A program made the translations under genes and the position numbers. The notes beneath the pieces were generated by a model. The model was not told the DNA's origin. It ran no database searches and worked only from the letters and a program-made list of their open reading frames with translations. Positions 10,274 through 20,757 of a DNA stretch of 64,000 nt are shown in pieces (the first letter of the stretch is position 1; each line of letters opens with the position of its first letter). Origin of the DNA: Asparagopsis taxiformis (taxonomy: Eukaryota > Rhodophyta > Florideophyceae > Bonnemaisoniales > Bonnemaisoniaceae); the NCBI GenBank assembly GCA_030407315.1, contig JALQPE010002454.1, positions 62,001 to 126,000 on the forward strand, given 5' to 3'.

Positions 10274-10921
10274 GGCGGGGCGTGTTGGATTGGCGCCAAG
10301 TTTGGGTGCGTGTTGGTTGACGGAAGAAGCTGCATGGACGTGTTACCACACGGATAGGCGGATTGTAGTTATATGGCGGCGTGAGACGAGGTGAAATCAT
10401 AGTTGATGGGGGGCTGTTCATACAGCGCGCTGATGCGGCAAATTTGATCCGTAACGGAATGCGGCGCGTGCCGAGCTGATTTGCAGCGTACAGCGGATGT
10501 TGTCGAAACTCGTACCACGATTTGGAAGCCCATTGGCTAATGCTTATCACTGGACCTTCTCCAGCTGCCAGGATGTCCGAAAAAGGGGAAAACACTCGTG
10601 TTCTGTAATGCACAGCCAGTTAGATTATTACACTTGTTAGCTCCATCGAGATCATTCCGATTTTAATGCGGAAATCGAACAACGTATAAGACGTCATGAG
10701 CGCCGTCTGTGGACCAAACGCTGTCGATTTGCACGATCGTTGTGCTTATTCGCTGAATGATGTGTTGCGAGATGTGACGCAACCTCGCCGAAATTTCAAA
10801 GAGGTGTGCGAAAACATTCACAAAATTTTATCGAAAATTTCTACGTTGCGACATGTACCGAGTTTGATCGTTGCGCTGCAATCGTCATCATTCCATTCCA
10901 CCTGCCTGGCTACACGTCCAG
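10274..10921. other. Intergenic between LtrA copies 1 and 2
   Basis: A 648-base gap. A palindromic TTGGCGCCAA lies about 15 bases upstream of the copy 1 start. A plus-strand frame beginning with ATG at 10696 runs into the antisense of copy 2; I do not call it a gene. Confidence 0.4.
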
Positions 10922-12720
10922 CTAAATTCCATCAGTCCTTCGAGAGGTTTCCATCGTCACATCAACTGTCCTGAATGGGAATAGACGAGCCCGATGATGC
11001 ATTTGCATACGCTCCGAAAGCGCCTTTTTCAAATTATCATCTGCATTGCTCTCGTCCAGTAACTGCTCTACAGATTTCGTTTCATCCACATCTGCTGTCA
11101 CGCTCTCATTCGAATAGTCCTCCTCCTCCTCCACATACGACACCACAGAATCGCGCAGAGATCGAATGATAAGTCTCCCGGGCTGCAGACAGCCCATTCG
11201 ATCCATTTGCACAATGACGTATTCTACTGACGTAATTGCAAACAAAATGGATGCATATACTGCCAGGTACCGACCAGCTGACAGATCCGTGAATGGTAAT
11301 CCAACCATTGTAGCCACAGCAACTATTACACGGGCAATTAATCGGTACTTCTTCGACGCTGAACGTGGACCTGAATAGTGCATCATGGCCATTGCTGCGG
11401 AAAGAATTATAGACGCTCCCCATCCGACTGAGAAGAACCACCTTGCTTCTTTAGTGAATTCCTCCTCGAGCTTTTCCACTACTGTTTCCGATTCCTCCCG
11501 CAACAAATCGCCAATCATGGCTCCATTGGCTATCGATATCACTGATGGGCCCAAGTAGAGATATCCCGAATAGAGATTCCAAGCCCCGTTGCAAATAATA
11601 TCAGTGCAAGGTGATACAGCGCATGTAAATCGGTCCACAATAGTCCACGGAAAGAATCATGACGAATCGCATGTACATCCCCTTTCCCAATGCTGTTGTC
11701 AATGTTGACATACAGAGTCTGGAAACAATACAACATCAATGTCGGCGGTATTGCCGAAGCATACAAATCACCAACTTCGGCGTTTATATTAGACACAAAT
11801 TTCTCCGCTTCGAACAGGAGACCCAGTACTGATTCCCCGAGAACAATCATCGTCAACACTTCATACTTCTCAACAATGTGCTCAATAGCTAGCGCAACCC
11901 GTGTATACCCCGGCCGATTGCGATGTAACACTCGGAACGCTTGATTCGCACTGTGCAGCAGCACCGCCTGAACACCAAGCGGAATCCAAAACAAAATCCT
12001 TGTAGCTTGCTCACTCGGTACAAAAGCCGCTGCGAGATACGGTAACACAGATATCACATTCAATGAGAACGATAGAGCAGCTGGGTTCACAATGTTGGCA
12101 TTGTTCTTTAACAATGGCTCTCGTAGCGCCCAGTACACATTAGCTATCCCTGGAACAGCTGTGGCTAAAAATGCACACACAGACACAAAAGGCCGTACGC
12201 CATCCGCAAATGCATTATTCGCGCCCAACGTCACACCCATGAGAAACAGAAATGTCAAATAGATGCTCAACTTGTCAACAACATCACCTTTCACATCCCA
12301 CAGATTCCACAGAAACACTACAGATCTCCAACTGCTATACAAGGCATAGAACAACAAAATAAACTTTTCAATGTCTTTCCACTCTTCAAAGTTCTCTCTC
12401 AACTCATGCCCGAGTGCTGCAAGGCCACCAACAATGACAAGATCTAGGAAGAGCTCATCTGAACGGACGGAGCGACTTGCCTTTGTCTTGTACAAGGTGT
12501 CCTTATCAAAGTACTGCATGAGATATCTGTGCTGGAACATGCGGTTTGCGGTCTTATGAAAGCGTTGGCGCCACGTGAGGGTTTGTCGGTGACGGGCGAG
12601 CGGCGGGTGATCATGACTGGTATGAACGTTGAAAGAATCGAAATCGTTTGACTTGGCCTGTCCCGAATCGGAGACATCCAACACATCACCAGCACCTAGT
12701 GAACGGGTCCCCTGCACCAT
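10922..12720 (-). pseudogene. LtrA-family gene copy 2, frameshifted
   Basis: Nearly identical to copy 3 over most of its length, but the frame breaks at about 11541-11575. The upstream part, starting at the ATG complementary to 12718-12720 (a GTG lies 16 codons earlier), reads normally to ISIRDI, then continues STWAHQ and stops. The downstream part resumes in another frame at SIANGA and matches copy 3 to the C-terminus. Aligning the DNA shows two single-base insertions here relative to copy 3. No GT-AG intron explains the gap. Either it is a recent pseudogene, a gene making only the truncated 393-residue N-terminal part, or a sequence error. Confidence 0.75.
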
Positions 12721-13892
12721 ATCGGGCGTGCGATGCTCGTCCAGAGACTGGAGCAAGCGGCTTGACACCCGGGTTTAAGCCAAATGGATATGGGGGTGTC
12801 CAAGTGAACGGCGGGCTTTATCGGACGGGCGATGACATCAGCAGGAGGCGCCCGGAAGCGGGATTGTAGACAGCACGTATATTGGACAGAGATGTTGTGG
12901 AGCGCGCGGGAATGGGAGGCCTGGTAAGCATGTAGGGACGGTTGCGTGAGTTCCTACAGCAGCCGAGTCGCACAGTCGTGATAACTATTTGACGTGTGAC
13001 GATGCAGTAAGACACGGACTATGGCTATGAATGGCGGCAGAAACTCGAAACTGGCGCAACTGGATTGGCGCAAATGCGGCGTTTTATTGCTCGATTTGGA
13101 TTTGAGCTCCCGATCGCCCTTTTTCTAACGTGTCTATTGGGCCGCGGGAAGAAGAGTCAAAGAATCATTGGCTGCTTGTAAACATCAGTAATCGGTCGCG
13201 GCGTGCGACGATGGGTGCAGAGTTATTTCAGTTCTCGACGTAAGGCGCGATCATAATCTGTCATGTGGTCGGCTGTGGGGACGGACAAATCGATTCGACG
13301 ATTATATGGCAATTTGATCACTTGAGTAGAACGCAGCGCGTTTTCTCATTCTTATGGTGCGCGAGGTTTCGGCTGAGACGGTAATGTGAGCTTTGCTAGA
13401 CGTGGGATTAATACATCGGCAACTCGGACGAGTGGAAGATGCGTATGCTGGAAATATTTGACGGAAGCGAGGCGTTGTCGGACAAGGTGTGGTAAAGGGA
13501 TCTAAGTGTCTAACAGTGCACCTCAACTGGTGTGAATGCGCGGTGTATACGCTCGGATGACCGCATTGGAATGAGGAGTCTTAATTCATAAACTTGGGCG
13601 GCATTAAATATTTGGATAAATTCAATAAGTTTATGATACCGTGCCTTGACAGCCACTCATAAAATTAAACACCTTCGTGGATCAGCAGGATTGAAATTGT
13701 AAGTAATCTGTTGTGCGTCAGTTCGATCCCGACGGTGCTGTGCTGTCCTGATGCTCCGCTTCCTGAACGACAAAAGGGACAGAAATTTGGGTGATACTGT
13801 ACTGCACCGACTACAGTTTGACAACCCAAGGCGGAGGACGTTTCCTCCGCCTGTACTGTATCTAGATTTCGTCTATCCACACCAAACTCCGT
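12721..13892. other. Intergenic between LtrA copies 2 and 3
   Basis: A 1.17-kb stretch with no supportable gene. The copy 2/copy 3 similarity does not extend into it beyond the coding limits. A TGGATTGGCGC string near 13061 matches one just upstream of copy 1. No tRNA or transposon signature was seen. Confidence 0.5.
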
Positions 13893-15686
13893 TTATACTC
13901 TTGCAGTAGTTTCAGCGATATCGTCCCCCTCCACCTTTACCGTCTTAAACGCAAACAGCCGAGCCCGATGGTGCATTTGCATACGCTCCGAAAGTGCCTT
14001 TTTCAAATTATCATCCGCCGAGCTTTCCGCCAGTAATTGCTCCATCGGTTTCGTTTCGTCTACATCCTCTGTCACAGAGTCGCTCGAATAGTCTTCCTCC
14101 TCCACGTACGTAACATCAGCAGTCCTGAAGGATCGAATCATAGTGGTTCCCGATCGCAGACAGCCCATTCGATCCATTTGCACAATGACGTATTCTACTG
14201 ACGTAATTGCAAACAAAATGGATGCATATACTGCCAGATACCGACCAGCTGACAGATCCGTGAATGGTAATCCAACCATTGTAGCCACAGCAACTATTAC
14301 ACGGGCAATTAATCGGTACTTCTTCGACGCTGAACGTGGACCTGAATAGTGCATCATGGCCATTGCTGCGGAAAGAATTATAGACGCTCCCCATCCGACT
14401 GAGAAGAACCACCTTGCTTCTTTAGTGAATTCCTCCTCGAGCTTTTCCACTACTGTTTCCGACTCTTGTCGTATAATAGCAGATATGGCTCCATTGGCTA
14501 TCGAAGCACTGATGGGCGGGAGTACGATGTCCCGAATAGAGATGCCGAGTCCCGTTGCAAATAATATCAGTGCAAGGTGATACAGCGCATGTAAATCGGT
14601 CCACAATAGTCCTCGGAAAGAATCATGACGAATCGCATGTACATCCCCTTTCCCAATGCTGTTGTCAATGTTGACATACAGTGTCTGGAAACAATACAAC
14701 ATCAATGTCGGCGGTATTGCCGAAGCATACAAATCACCAACTTCAGCATTTACAAGCGAAATGAATTTCCCTGCCTCAAACAATAAACCAAGTACCGATT
14801 CCCCGAGAACAATCATCGTCAACACTTCATACTTCTCAACAATGTGCTCAATAGCTAGCGCAACCCGCGTATACCCCGGCCGATTGCGATGTAACACTCG
14901 GAACGCTTGATTCGCACTGTGCAGCAGCACTGCCTGAACACCAAGCGGAATCCAAAACAAAATCCTTGTAGCTTGCTCACTCGGTACAAACGCCGCTGCG
15001 AGATACGGTAACACAGATATCACATTCAATGAGAACGATAGAGCAGCTGGGTTCACAATGTTGGCATTGTTCTTCAACAATGGCTCTCGTAGCGCCCAGT
15101 ACACATTAGCTATCCCTGGAACAGCTGTGGCTAAAAATGCACACACAGACACAAAAGGCCGCACACCATCCGCAAATGCATTATTCGCACCTAACGTCAC
15201 ACCCATGAGAAACAGAAATGTCAAATAGATGCTCAACTTGTCAACAACATCACCTTTCACGTCCCACAGATTCCACAGAAACACTACAGACCTCCAGCTG
15301 CTATACATGGCATAGAACAACAAAATAAACTTTTCAATGTCTTTCCACTCTTCAAAGTTCTCTCTCAACTCATGCCCGAGTGCTGCAAGGCCACCAACAA
15401 TGACAAGATCTAGGAAGAGCTCATCTGAACGGACGGAGCGACTTGCCTTTGTCTTGTACAAGGTGTCCTTATCAAAGTACTGCATGAGATATCTGTGCTG
15501 GAACATTCGCTTTGCGGTCTTATGAAAGCGTTGGCGCCACGTAAGGGTTTGTCGGTGACGGGCAAGTGGAGGGTGATCATGATCCGTTTGAGTGGTGAGA
15601 GAATCGAAATTGTTGGGTTTCACACTGTCAGGGTCTTCGTTGGGATTGGCATCGCCATCGTCGGGTGCATTGGATAGCCGCGCCAT
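13893..15686 (-). CDS. LtrA-family membrane protein, copy 3 (intact)
   Basis: A 597-residue intact paralogue. I start it at the ATG complementary to 15684-15686; the longer frame begins with TTG. It carries the same LtrA signatures as copy 1 (RSDELFLDLVIVGGL; EKYEVLTMIVLGESV) and GLGISIRDIVLPP, where copy 2 is broken. Multiple transmembrane helices span roughly residues 80-520, followed by an acidic tail and a basic RMQMHHRARLF segment shared with the other copies. Unlike copy 1 it has no His-rich N-terminus. Function is unknown; the family is best known in bacteria and also occurs in some fungi and algae. Confidence 0.85.
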   Translation of the reverse strand: MARLSNAPDDGDANPNEDPDSVKPNNFDSLTTQTDHDHPPLARHRQTLTWRQRFHKTAKRMFQHRYLMQYFDKDTLYKTKASRSVRSDELFLDLVIVGGLAALGHELRENFEEWKDIEKFILLFYAMYSSWRSVVFLWNLWDVKGDVVDKLSIYLTFLFLMGVTLGANNAFADGVRPFVSVCAFLATAVPGIANVYWALREPLLKNNANIVNPAALSFSLNVISVLPYLAAAFVPSEQATRILFWIPLGVQAVLLHSANQAFRVLHRNRPGYTRVALAIEHIVEKYEVLTMIVLGESVLGLLFEAGKFISLVNAEVGDLYASAIPPTLMLYCFQTLYVNIDNSIGKGDVHAIRHDSFRGLLWTDLHALYHLALILFATGLGISIRDIVLPPISASIANGAISAIIRQESETVVEKLEEEFTKEARWFFSVGWGASIILSAAMAMMHYSGPRSASKKYRLIARVIVAVATMVGLPFTDLSAGRYLAVYASILFAITSVEYVIVQMDRMGCLRSGTTMIRSFRTADVTYVEEEDYSSDSVTEDVDETKPMEQLLAESSADDNLKKALSERMQMHHRARLFAFKTVKVEGDDIAETTARV

Positions 15687-17095
15687 AACGGAGGCAAATT
15701 GGTAGGAAAGCAAGTGAATGAAGTTGTCAATTTGATGTGAGTTGATTGCATAGGTGATGGCCGAAGAGAGCGGCGAGCTCTGCTAGGTTGCTGATGACAT
15801 CTGCCTTGGGGCTTTTGAATGACGTTGCGGACGGAAGCTGTAAATTGGCATACAGATGGTGGTGTTTGCTGTACATGAGACTTGGCAAGTTTGAAATTGT
15901 GATATCTTTGTAGAGTGTTGAAAATGTACAGATATGATTGGAATTATCGTATGGCATTAAAGGAAGGCCGGATGATATTTGTGACCACCGCGATCCTGAA
16001 CTTTGGAGGAGAGATTTAGGGCAGTGACGTGATGAGCAGTGTAGAATGTCATTCCACGAGTGAGAGTCTGTAAGATACCATATTGAAGTGTGGAAGAAGC
16101 TGCCAACATTGGGATTGTAGACTTTCGAGTTGAAGTATAAGGGGGTTTGGTTTTGGTTGTAATGGAGAAATACGTCTAATAAACTAGGGCTGATGATAAC
16201 CGAAAATGGAGATTGTACATGGCGGCTTACAAGGATTCGTTGGTAGGTACGGGGCATGCCACTCACTGCCGCTTCCGGGGAATGTCCCTTGCTTGGCCCT
16301 GTCAGGGTCTAGTGAGGATAATTAAAGGCCTATTTAGATTTGTCCAATCGAAACTTGTGAAGGGACTTTAATAGGACAACCGACATCCATGGGTGTGAAG
16401 ATCATTGGACATTTTATGGAAAGCGTTTCATATAATAGCCCACTATATCAGTTTGCTGTATAGCCCAGGAGAATACAGCGTAAAAAAGTTTTTTTAATCA
16501 ACGTCAGCCTCTCATAAATTTCTTTGGATAAACAGGCTCTCGCTCTTACACTGTATCCATGGATTTTCAACTCGGAAGTGCTCCGTGTCAGATACCGTTA
16601 ACTTTATTCATCTGAATTATTTTTTTTGAAATTTTACTTTATTGAATTCTAATCAATGTATTTCTAAATTAATTCTTTGTTTTTGAGCCATTATCGTCCA
16701 CTGCTTTTCGGAAAAAAAATTCGAAAGGCTTGATATATACTACGGAATCTTAAACTAGATGTTGGCCGTTGAAGCACTTGTCCGGACTGTACAACTCCCA
16801 AATATGTTAGCCCTCAGAGAAAATAAAAAAATTGTATTCCAAATATTTATCCTTGCGTCCATTGGGCGCCTCGAAATTGCAACCAAAAGTTCATATTCCC
16901 GCCAGTATTTTCGCAAGCATCAAAGTTCAATTAAATTTTACTCTACTCTACATAGATCCGTACGTATCATAGCAATACTCCATCATTTCAAACTCAATTC
17001 AAACCGCATCACATGCAAATCCTCTCCAATTCAATCACTGCATCAACCCCACTCCACAAGCGCCACACCATCATCTCTCCAACCAACAAAGCGCC
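15687..17095. other. AT-rich intergenic region upstream of GCP2
   Basis: A 1.4-kb stretch. A 177-codon minus-strand frame from ATG 16257 has Ser/His/Asn-rich composition and no recognisable domain, so it is not called. The part from 16,470 to 17,000 is markedly AT-rich with T and A runs. Two TTCAAA hexamers near the GCP2 end are listed separately. Confidence 0.45.
16987..17003 (+). promoter_or_regulatory. Paired TTCAAA (CHR-like) elements upstream of GCP2
   Basis: TTCAAA at 16987-16992 and again at 16998-17003, separated by five bases, about 95 bases before the GCP2 start codon. TTCAAA is the reverse complement of TTTGAA, the CHR core bound by the LIN54/DREAM system in animals. The regulatory role here is inferred. 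Confidence 0.35.
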
Positions 17096-19249
17096 ATGTC
17101 AGTCCCATCGGTACGCGCGCGACCGACCGCTCCAAAATGGGACACCACCCGACCCTTTATGACCGGCAGCGCCCAATTTGACGCCGCAATCGTCGCGACG
17201 CCGCCATCGCTCGCCGCTCATTCGCCGTCGATGCAGCACGCGCTCGTCGCCGAAGACGCCCTGCACGCGCTACTGGGCATGCGTCCGACCTATGCAAATT
17301 TGCAAACCGACGCCGCAGGCTCCGTGCATTTCGCCGTGCACTCCGTGCTGCAATCCGCCCATCCGCCCATCGAGCCGCTCTACTCGCGCGTGCTCGTGCT
17401 CGCCGCCCATCACGTCGTCGTGCGTAGGTTTGTGGAGACCACCCGCGTCGCCCGTGCAGATGGCTTTGTTACCCAGGCCGTCGGTGTCGCACTTTCCGAA
17501 CTGCTCGCCGATTATCGAACGTTCATTCTCCGCCTGGAAACCGCGCTCAGGACCTCCAGTTTGTCCCTCCAGAAACTGCTCTACTACGTGCAGCCCAGTG
17601 AAAGGAGCATGTCCTTGTTGAGGAAGATTGTGCAGTGCTGCGAGGGGCGTCGCGGCGGCGCCGCATTGGATGCGTTGTACAAGTTGGCGATTTCTCATGT
17701 GGGCTCTGATGATACCCACCATGTGTTGTCGTTTGTCATCGGCAAGGCGGCAGCGCCAATTCTCACGATGATGGATGCCTGGATTCGAAAGGGCATTGTG
17801 GATGATCCGTTTTCCGAGTTTTTTGTGAGTGAGAATAGACGGCTTGCGACTGTTGCTGCTAAATCGACTGATACGTCGTCATCCAAAGTGTGGGAAATGC
17901 GTTATACCGTTTGTAAGGATAATTTGCCGGATTTCCTCGTTCCCTTTATCGAAAACATACTCAGATCCGGAAAGTATCTCAATGTGCTCCGAGAATGCGG
18001 TGTGAATACGACACATGCCGTTGCAGAAGCAAATCAAAAGCTTCGAACCGCTCTGGCAGAGAATGCCACAGAGAGGAATGAAACTGCTTTCTATGATCGC
18101 TTCTCACCCACGCGTTTATCCGGCGAAGTGCTATTAGGTCCAGATGCATCCAGAACGATTGCCCAAGTTATCCAATCATCCTTCAATGCATCCTCGCTTG
18201 CGCTCAAGACATATCTTGACAGCAACGTACGTGTCGTGGAGAGATTGCGAAGTCTACGCAAATACTTTCTATTGGAACAGAGTGATTTCTTGGTGCATTT
18301 CTTCGATTCAGCTGCTGGAGAGCTGGCAAAAAACAGAGCAGACGTGTCAAAAAGTCGCCTTTCCTCATTGCTGGAACTCAGCATCCGCACAAGTGTTTCT
18401 GCAAGCGATTCATTCCACGACGATCTTTCCTGTACACTGTTCCCGAACGACCTGGCGTCACACATTCTTGTTATGGTGGGCACGGAGGAAGATGCTACAA
18501 GTCAGACGCAAAAGTCACCGTTCATCACCGGCTTTGAGTCTTTTTCGCTGGACTATAAACTGAAGTGGCCTATGAATTTGATCATCCCGGAAATGGAGAT
18601 TATCAAGTATCAGTTGTTGTTCCGTTACTTGTTCTACTGCAAGCATGTCGAGAGAGAACTAGAGGAATGTTGGCGAAATCATTCGCAAGTGAAGGGCGTT
18701 TTTCGGAAAGTGCGGCATCACTTTGTTCGATCATTTGCGTTGCGCAATCGAATGCTACAATTTGTGCGAAACATTCTATATTACACTGTTGCTGATGTAA
18801 TCGAACCGAACTGGAGACATTTAGAGGCGGGTGTCAAGAAAGCGAACACGATCGATGAAATTATGCAGCACCACTACAATTTCTTGCAAAACAGTGTGAT
18901 TCAAAGTCTGCTGTCCAACGAACGACACTTGAAGGTGTTCAAGAACATATCGCAAACGTGCCTATCTTTCGCCGGGTACACGGAGACATTTTCGGAACTG
19001 CTCGTGAAGGAAAGCTCAGTTGAAGCGATTGAAGAAGGGCTGCGAGCGAGAAATTATCCGGCTGGAGTTGCCAAGTTTGAAACGACATTTGACATGCACT
19101 TGGGAAAACTGCTGGACGGTTTATCCGCTGTTTCGAAGAAACGGGCAAATGTACATTTGGCTAACTTGTGTGAACGATTGGATGTTGGCGGCTTTTACGG
19201 GCGTACAACGGAGCGATCTATGGCTTCTTTTGGTTCCTACGGTCTGTAA
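17096..19249 (+). CDS. GCP2: Gamma-tubulin complex component 2 (GCP2/Spc97 family)
   Basis: A 717-residue single-exon protein of the GCP/Spc97-Spc98 family, part of the gamma-tubulin complex that nucleates microtubules. GCP2-type signatures are readable in order: a WIRKGIVDDPFSEFFV block, LPDFLVPF with GKYLNVLRECG, DYKLKWPMNLIIP followed by YQLLFRYLFYCKHVERE, and the C-terminal RNRMLQFVRNILYYTV with HHYNFLQ. These match GCP2 better than GCP3. It is somewhat shorter than animal and plant GCP2, mainly at the N-terminus. ATG at 17096. Confidence 0.92.
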   Translation: MSVPSVRARPTAPKWDTTRPFMTGSAQFDAAIVATPPSLAAHSPSMQHALVAEDALHALLGMRPTYANLQTDAAGSVHFAVHSVLQSAHPPIEPLYSRVLVLAAHHVVVRRFVETTRVARADGFVTQAVGVALSELLADYRTFILRLETALRTSSLSLQKLLYYVQPSERSMSLLRKIVQCCEGRRGGAALDALYKLAISHVGSDDTHHVLSFVIGKAAAPILTMMDAWIRKGIVDDPFSEFFVSENRRLATVAAKSTDTSSSKVWEMRYTVCKDNLPDFLVPFIENILRSGKYLNVLRECGVNTTHAVAEANQKLRTALAENATERNETAFYDRFSPTRLSGEVLLGPDASRTIAQVIQSSFNASSLALKTYLDSNVRVVERLRSLRKYFLLEQSDFLVHFFDSAAGELAKNRADVSKSRLSSLLELSIRTSVSASDSFHDDLSCTLFPNDLASHILVMVGTEEDATSQTQKSPFITGFESFSLDYKLKWPMNLIIPEMEIIKYQLLFRYLFYCKHVERELEECWRNHSQVKGVFRKVRHHFVRSFALRNRMLQFVRNILYYTVADVIEPNWRHLEAGVKKANTIDEIMQHHYNFLQNSVIQSLLSNERHLKVFKNISQTCLSFAGYTETFSELLVKESSVEAIEEGLRARNYPAGVAKFETTFDMHLGKLLDGLSAVSKKRANVHLANLCERLDVGGFYGRTTERSMASFGSYGL

Positions 19250-19277
19250 ATATTTATTCGATTCGATCAAAACAAGT

Positions 19278-20279
19278 CTAGTTGGCTTTGCCAGTATCAG
19301 TGGTCGAAGAATTGTCGGCGGCAGCCAATTCAATCTTCTCCAGAGCGCTGGGAAGCGAATCAGCTTCTAATTTGGGAAATTGTGCCTCTTCGATTTGGAC
19401 TCTCATTTTCAGCACCTCACTCGACATCTCTGTCAACGCTTTGCGTGCAGCGTCAGCCTCCTTGTCGAATTCCTCGCGTAGTTTAGCCTGTTCAGCAAGA
19501 AGAGCATCTGTTTCAGCTGCGACAATTGCACTGAGCTTCTGCTGGTGAGCCCAAAAATGGGAACGTTCCGCCTCCAACTGCAGCATCGCTTCGGCTCTTT
19601 GTCGGTTGAGATTGTCACGCATTGCATCCACAGCAGCTTCCATCCTTGCAAGTGTCAATTCCCGTTCCTGCAGCGTAGTTTCAATACGACGCTCCTTTTC
19701 ATCGACTAGAATTTCGCGCTTAGCCACGGCAGCGACTCTAGCTGAAATACGTTCTTTCTCTGCTTCTTCGGCTTCACCGATACGATTCTCGCGCTTCTGT
19801 AGTTCTTTGGACCAAGTCCGCAGTCGATTCTGCTCGACGGCAGAATAGCGTAGCGAGGCCTCTCTGGCGGCCAATGTGATTTCCTTTTCGCGCAGACGGG
19901 CGGCGTCCTGCTCCAAAGTGGCGGTGCGCTGGGCCATGTCGTTGTCCAATTTCTTCTGGGCGGCGAGATTGGCAGCTTGCTTCTGTTCGAGCTGGAGGGC
20001 ACGATTGTCGATTTCCAATGCACGAACAGTGAGCGCGCGTGTGGCACGATCGAGTTTGTCAGCATCCTCAATGCTGCGCTTGGCTATGGTGTCGAATTCA
20101 TCGCGCATGTGCTGCATCGCGGCGGAGATTTGCTCGCGTAGCGCCAACTGCGCATCGAGAGCGGCATTGGTTAGTTGCTCAAGGCGGTGGTTGGCGTCGC
20201 TGGCAGCGGCTTCAACCTCCGTTTTGAGCAACCGCAACTGGTCGCGTTCGGATGCGACGGGTGTCGCGCCTCGTTGCAT
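19278..20279 (-). CDS. Coiled-coil protein of unknown function
   Basis: A 333-residue protein made almost wholly of heptad-repeat coiled coil (about residues 5-320) rich in Ala, Glu, Gln, Arg and Lys, with no catalytic or zinc motif. It ends only about 28 bases from the convergent GCP2 stop. The composition resembles structural coiled coils of the FBF1/golgin/centrosomal type, but this is not a specific assignment. The first ATG is complementary to 20277-20279; a 5' intron cannot be excluded because the frame remains open slightly upstream. Confidence 0.65.
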   Translation of the reverse strand: MQRGATPVASERDQLRLLKTEVEAAASDANHRLEQLTNAALDAQLALREQISAAMQHMRDEFDTIAKRSIEDADKLDRATRALTVRALEIDNRALQLEQKQAANLAAQKKLDNDMAQRTATLEQDAARLREKEITLAAREASLRYSAVEQNRLRTWSKELQKRENRIGEAEEAEKERISARVAAVAKREILVDEKERRIETTLQERELTLARMEAAVDAMRDNLNRQRAEAMLQLEAERSHFWAHQQKLSAIVAAETDALLAEQAKLREEFDKEADAARKALTEMSSEVLKMRVQIEEAQFPKLEADSLPSALEKIELAAADNSSTTDTGKAN

Positions 20280-20757
20280 CTGGAGCTCGCGGACGCATTA
20301 GCGATGGACATGAGTGGGTTGTGGTCAACGTTTGGCGATGAGCGGTGGACAGCTTTTTGTAATGATGTGAGAGATGAATACAGACAGAGGGAACGTCGTA
20401 CTGCACTAATTTAATTGTGGCATTGGGGCCGACCGGGCACGTCAGAGTATTTACATTGTTTGATGTTTACTTATTTCTATGAATAATTTCTTTTTATTGC
20501 GTACGCAAAACGATATATGACACGCTCATCTCGTTGGCGCAGTGTGATAACGTCTTGCTCAATCATGTTGTACGACTAACGAACAAGTGGGAGCACGATT
20601 TTACAATCGATGTATCGTTCGTTTGTCTCAGTCGCATTGAGACGTTGGAGGTGCAATATACAGACTGTATTCGACATTGCGCATGTCATGTACTATATTT
20701 TACATTCGTGTAAACTATCTGCCGCCTAGTGGTACAATGTGAAGCGCACCCTCTCTA
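20280..20757. other. Intergenic
   Basis: A 478-base gap between the coiled-coil gene start and the 3' end of the nucleotide kinase gene. A tRNA-like 5' portion near 20521-20560 was examined and rejected. No other feature seen. Confidence 0.4.

Noticed and set aside
10696..10974. Plus-strand 92-codon frame with an ATG and moderately protein-like start
   Set aside because: Its last third is antisense to the LtrA copy 2 coding end, and no family or conserved motif is recognisable.
13721..13745. B-box-like GTTCGATCCCG suggesting a tRNA
   Set aside because: Flanking bases cannot form the T-stem or acceptor stem on either strand.
15727..16257. Minus-strand 177-codon frame upstream of LtrA copy 3
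   Set aside because: Composition is Ser/His/Asn-rich without domains; no homology recognised; likely chance.
20521..20600. tRNA-like 5' half (CTCGTTGGCGCAGTGTGATAACG) resembling an elongator tRNA-Met with an A box
   Set aside because: No T-arm (GTTCRANYC with a paired stem) or closing acceptor stem follows, and no upstream 3' half fits a permuted tRNA.
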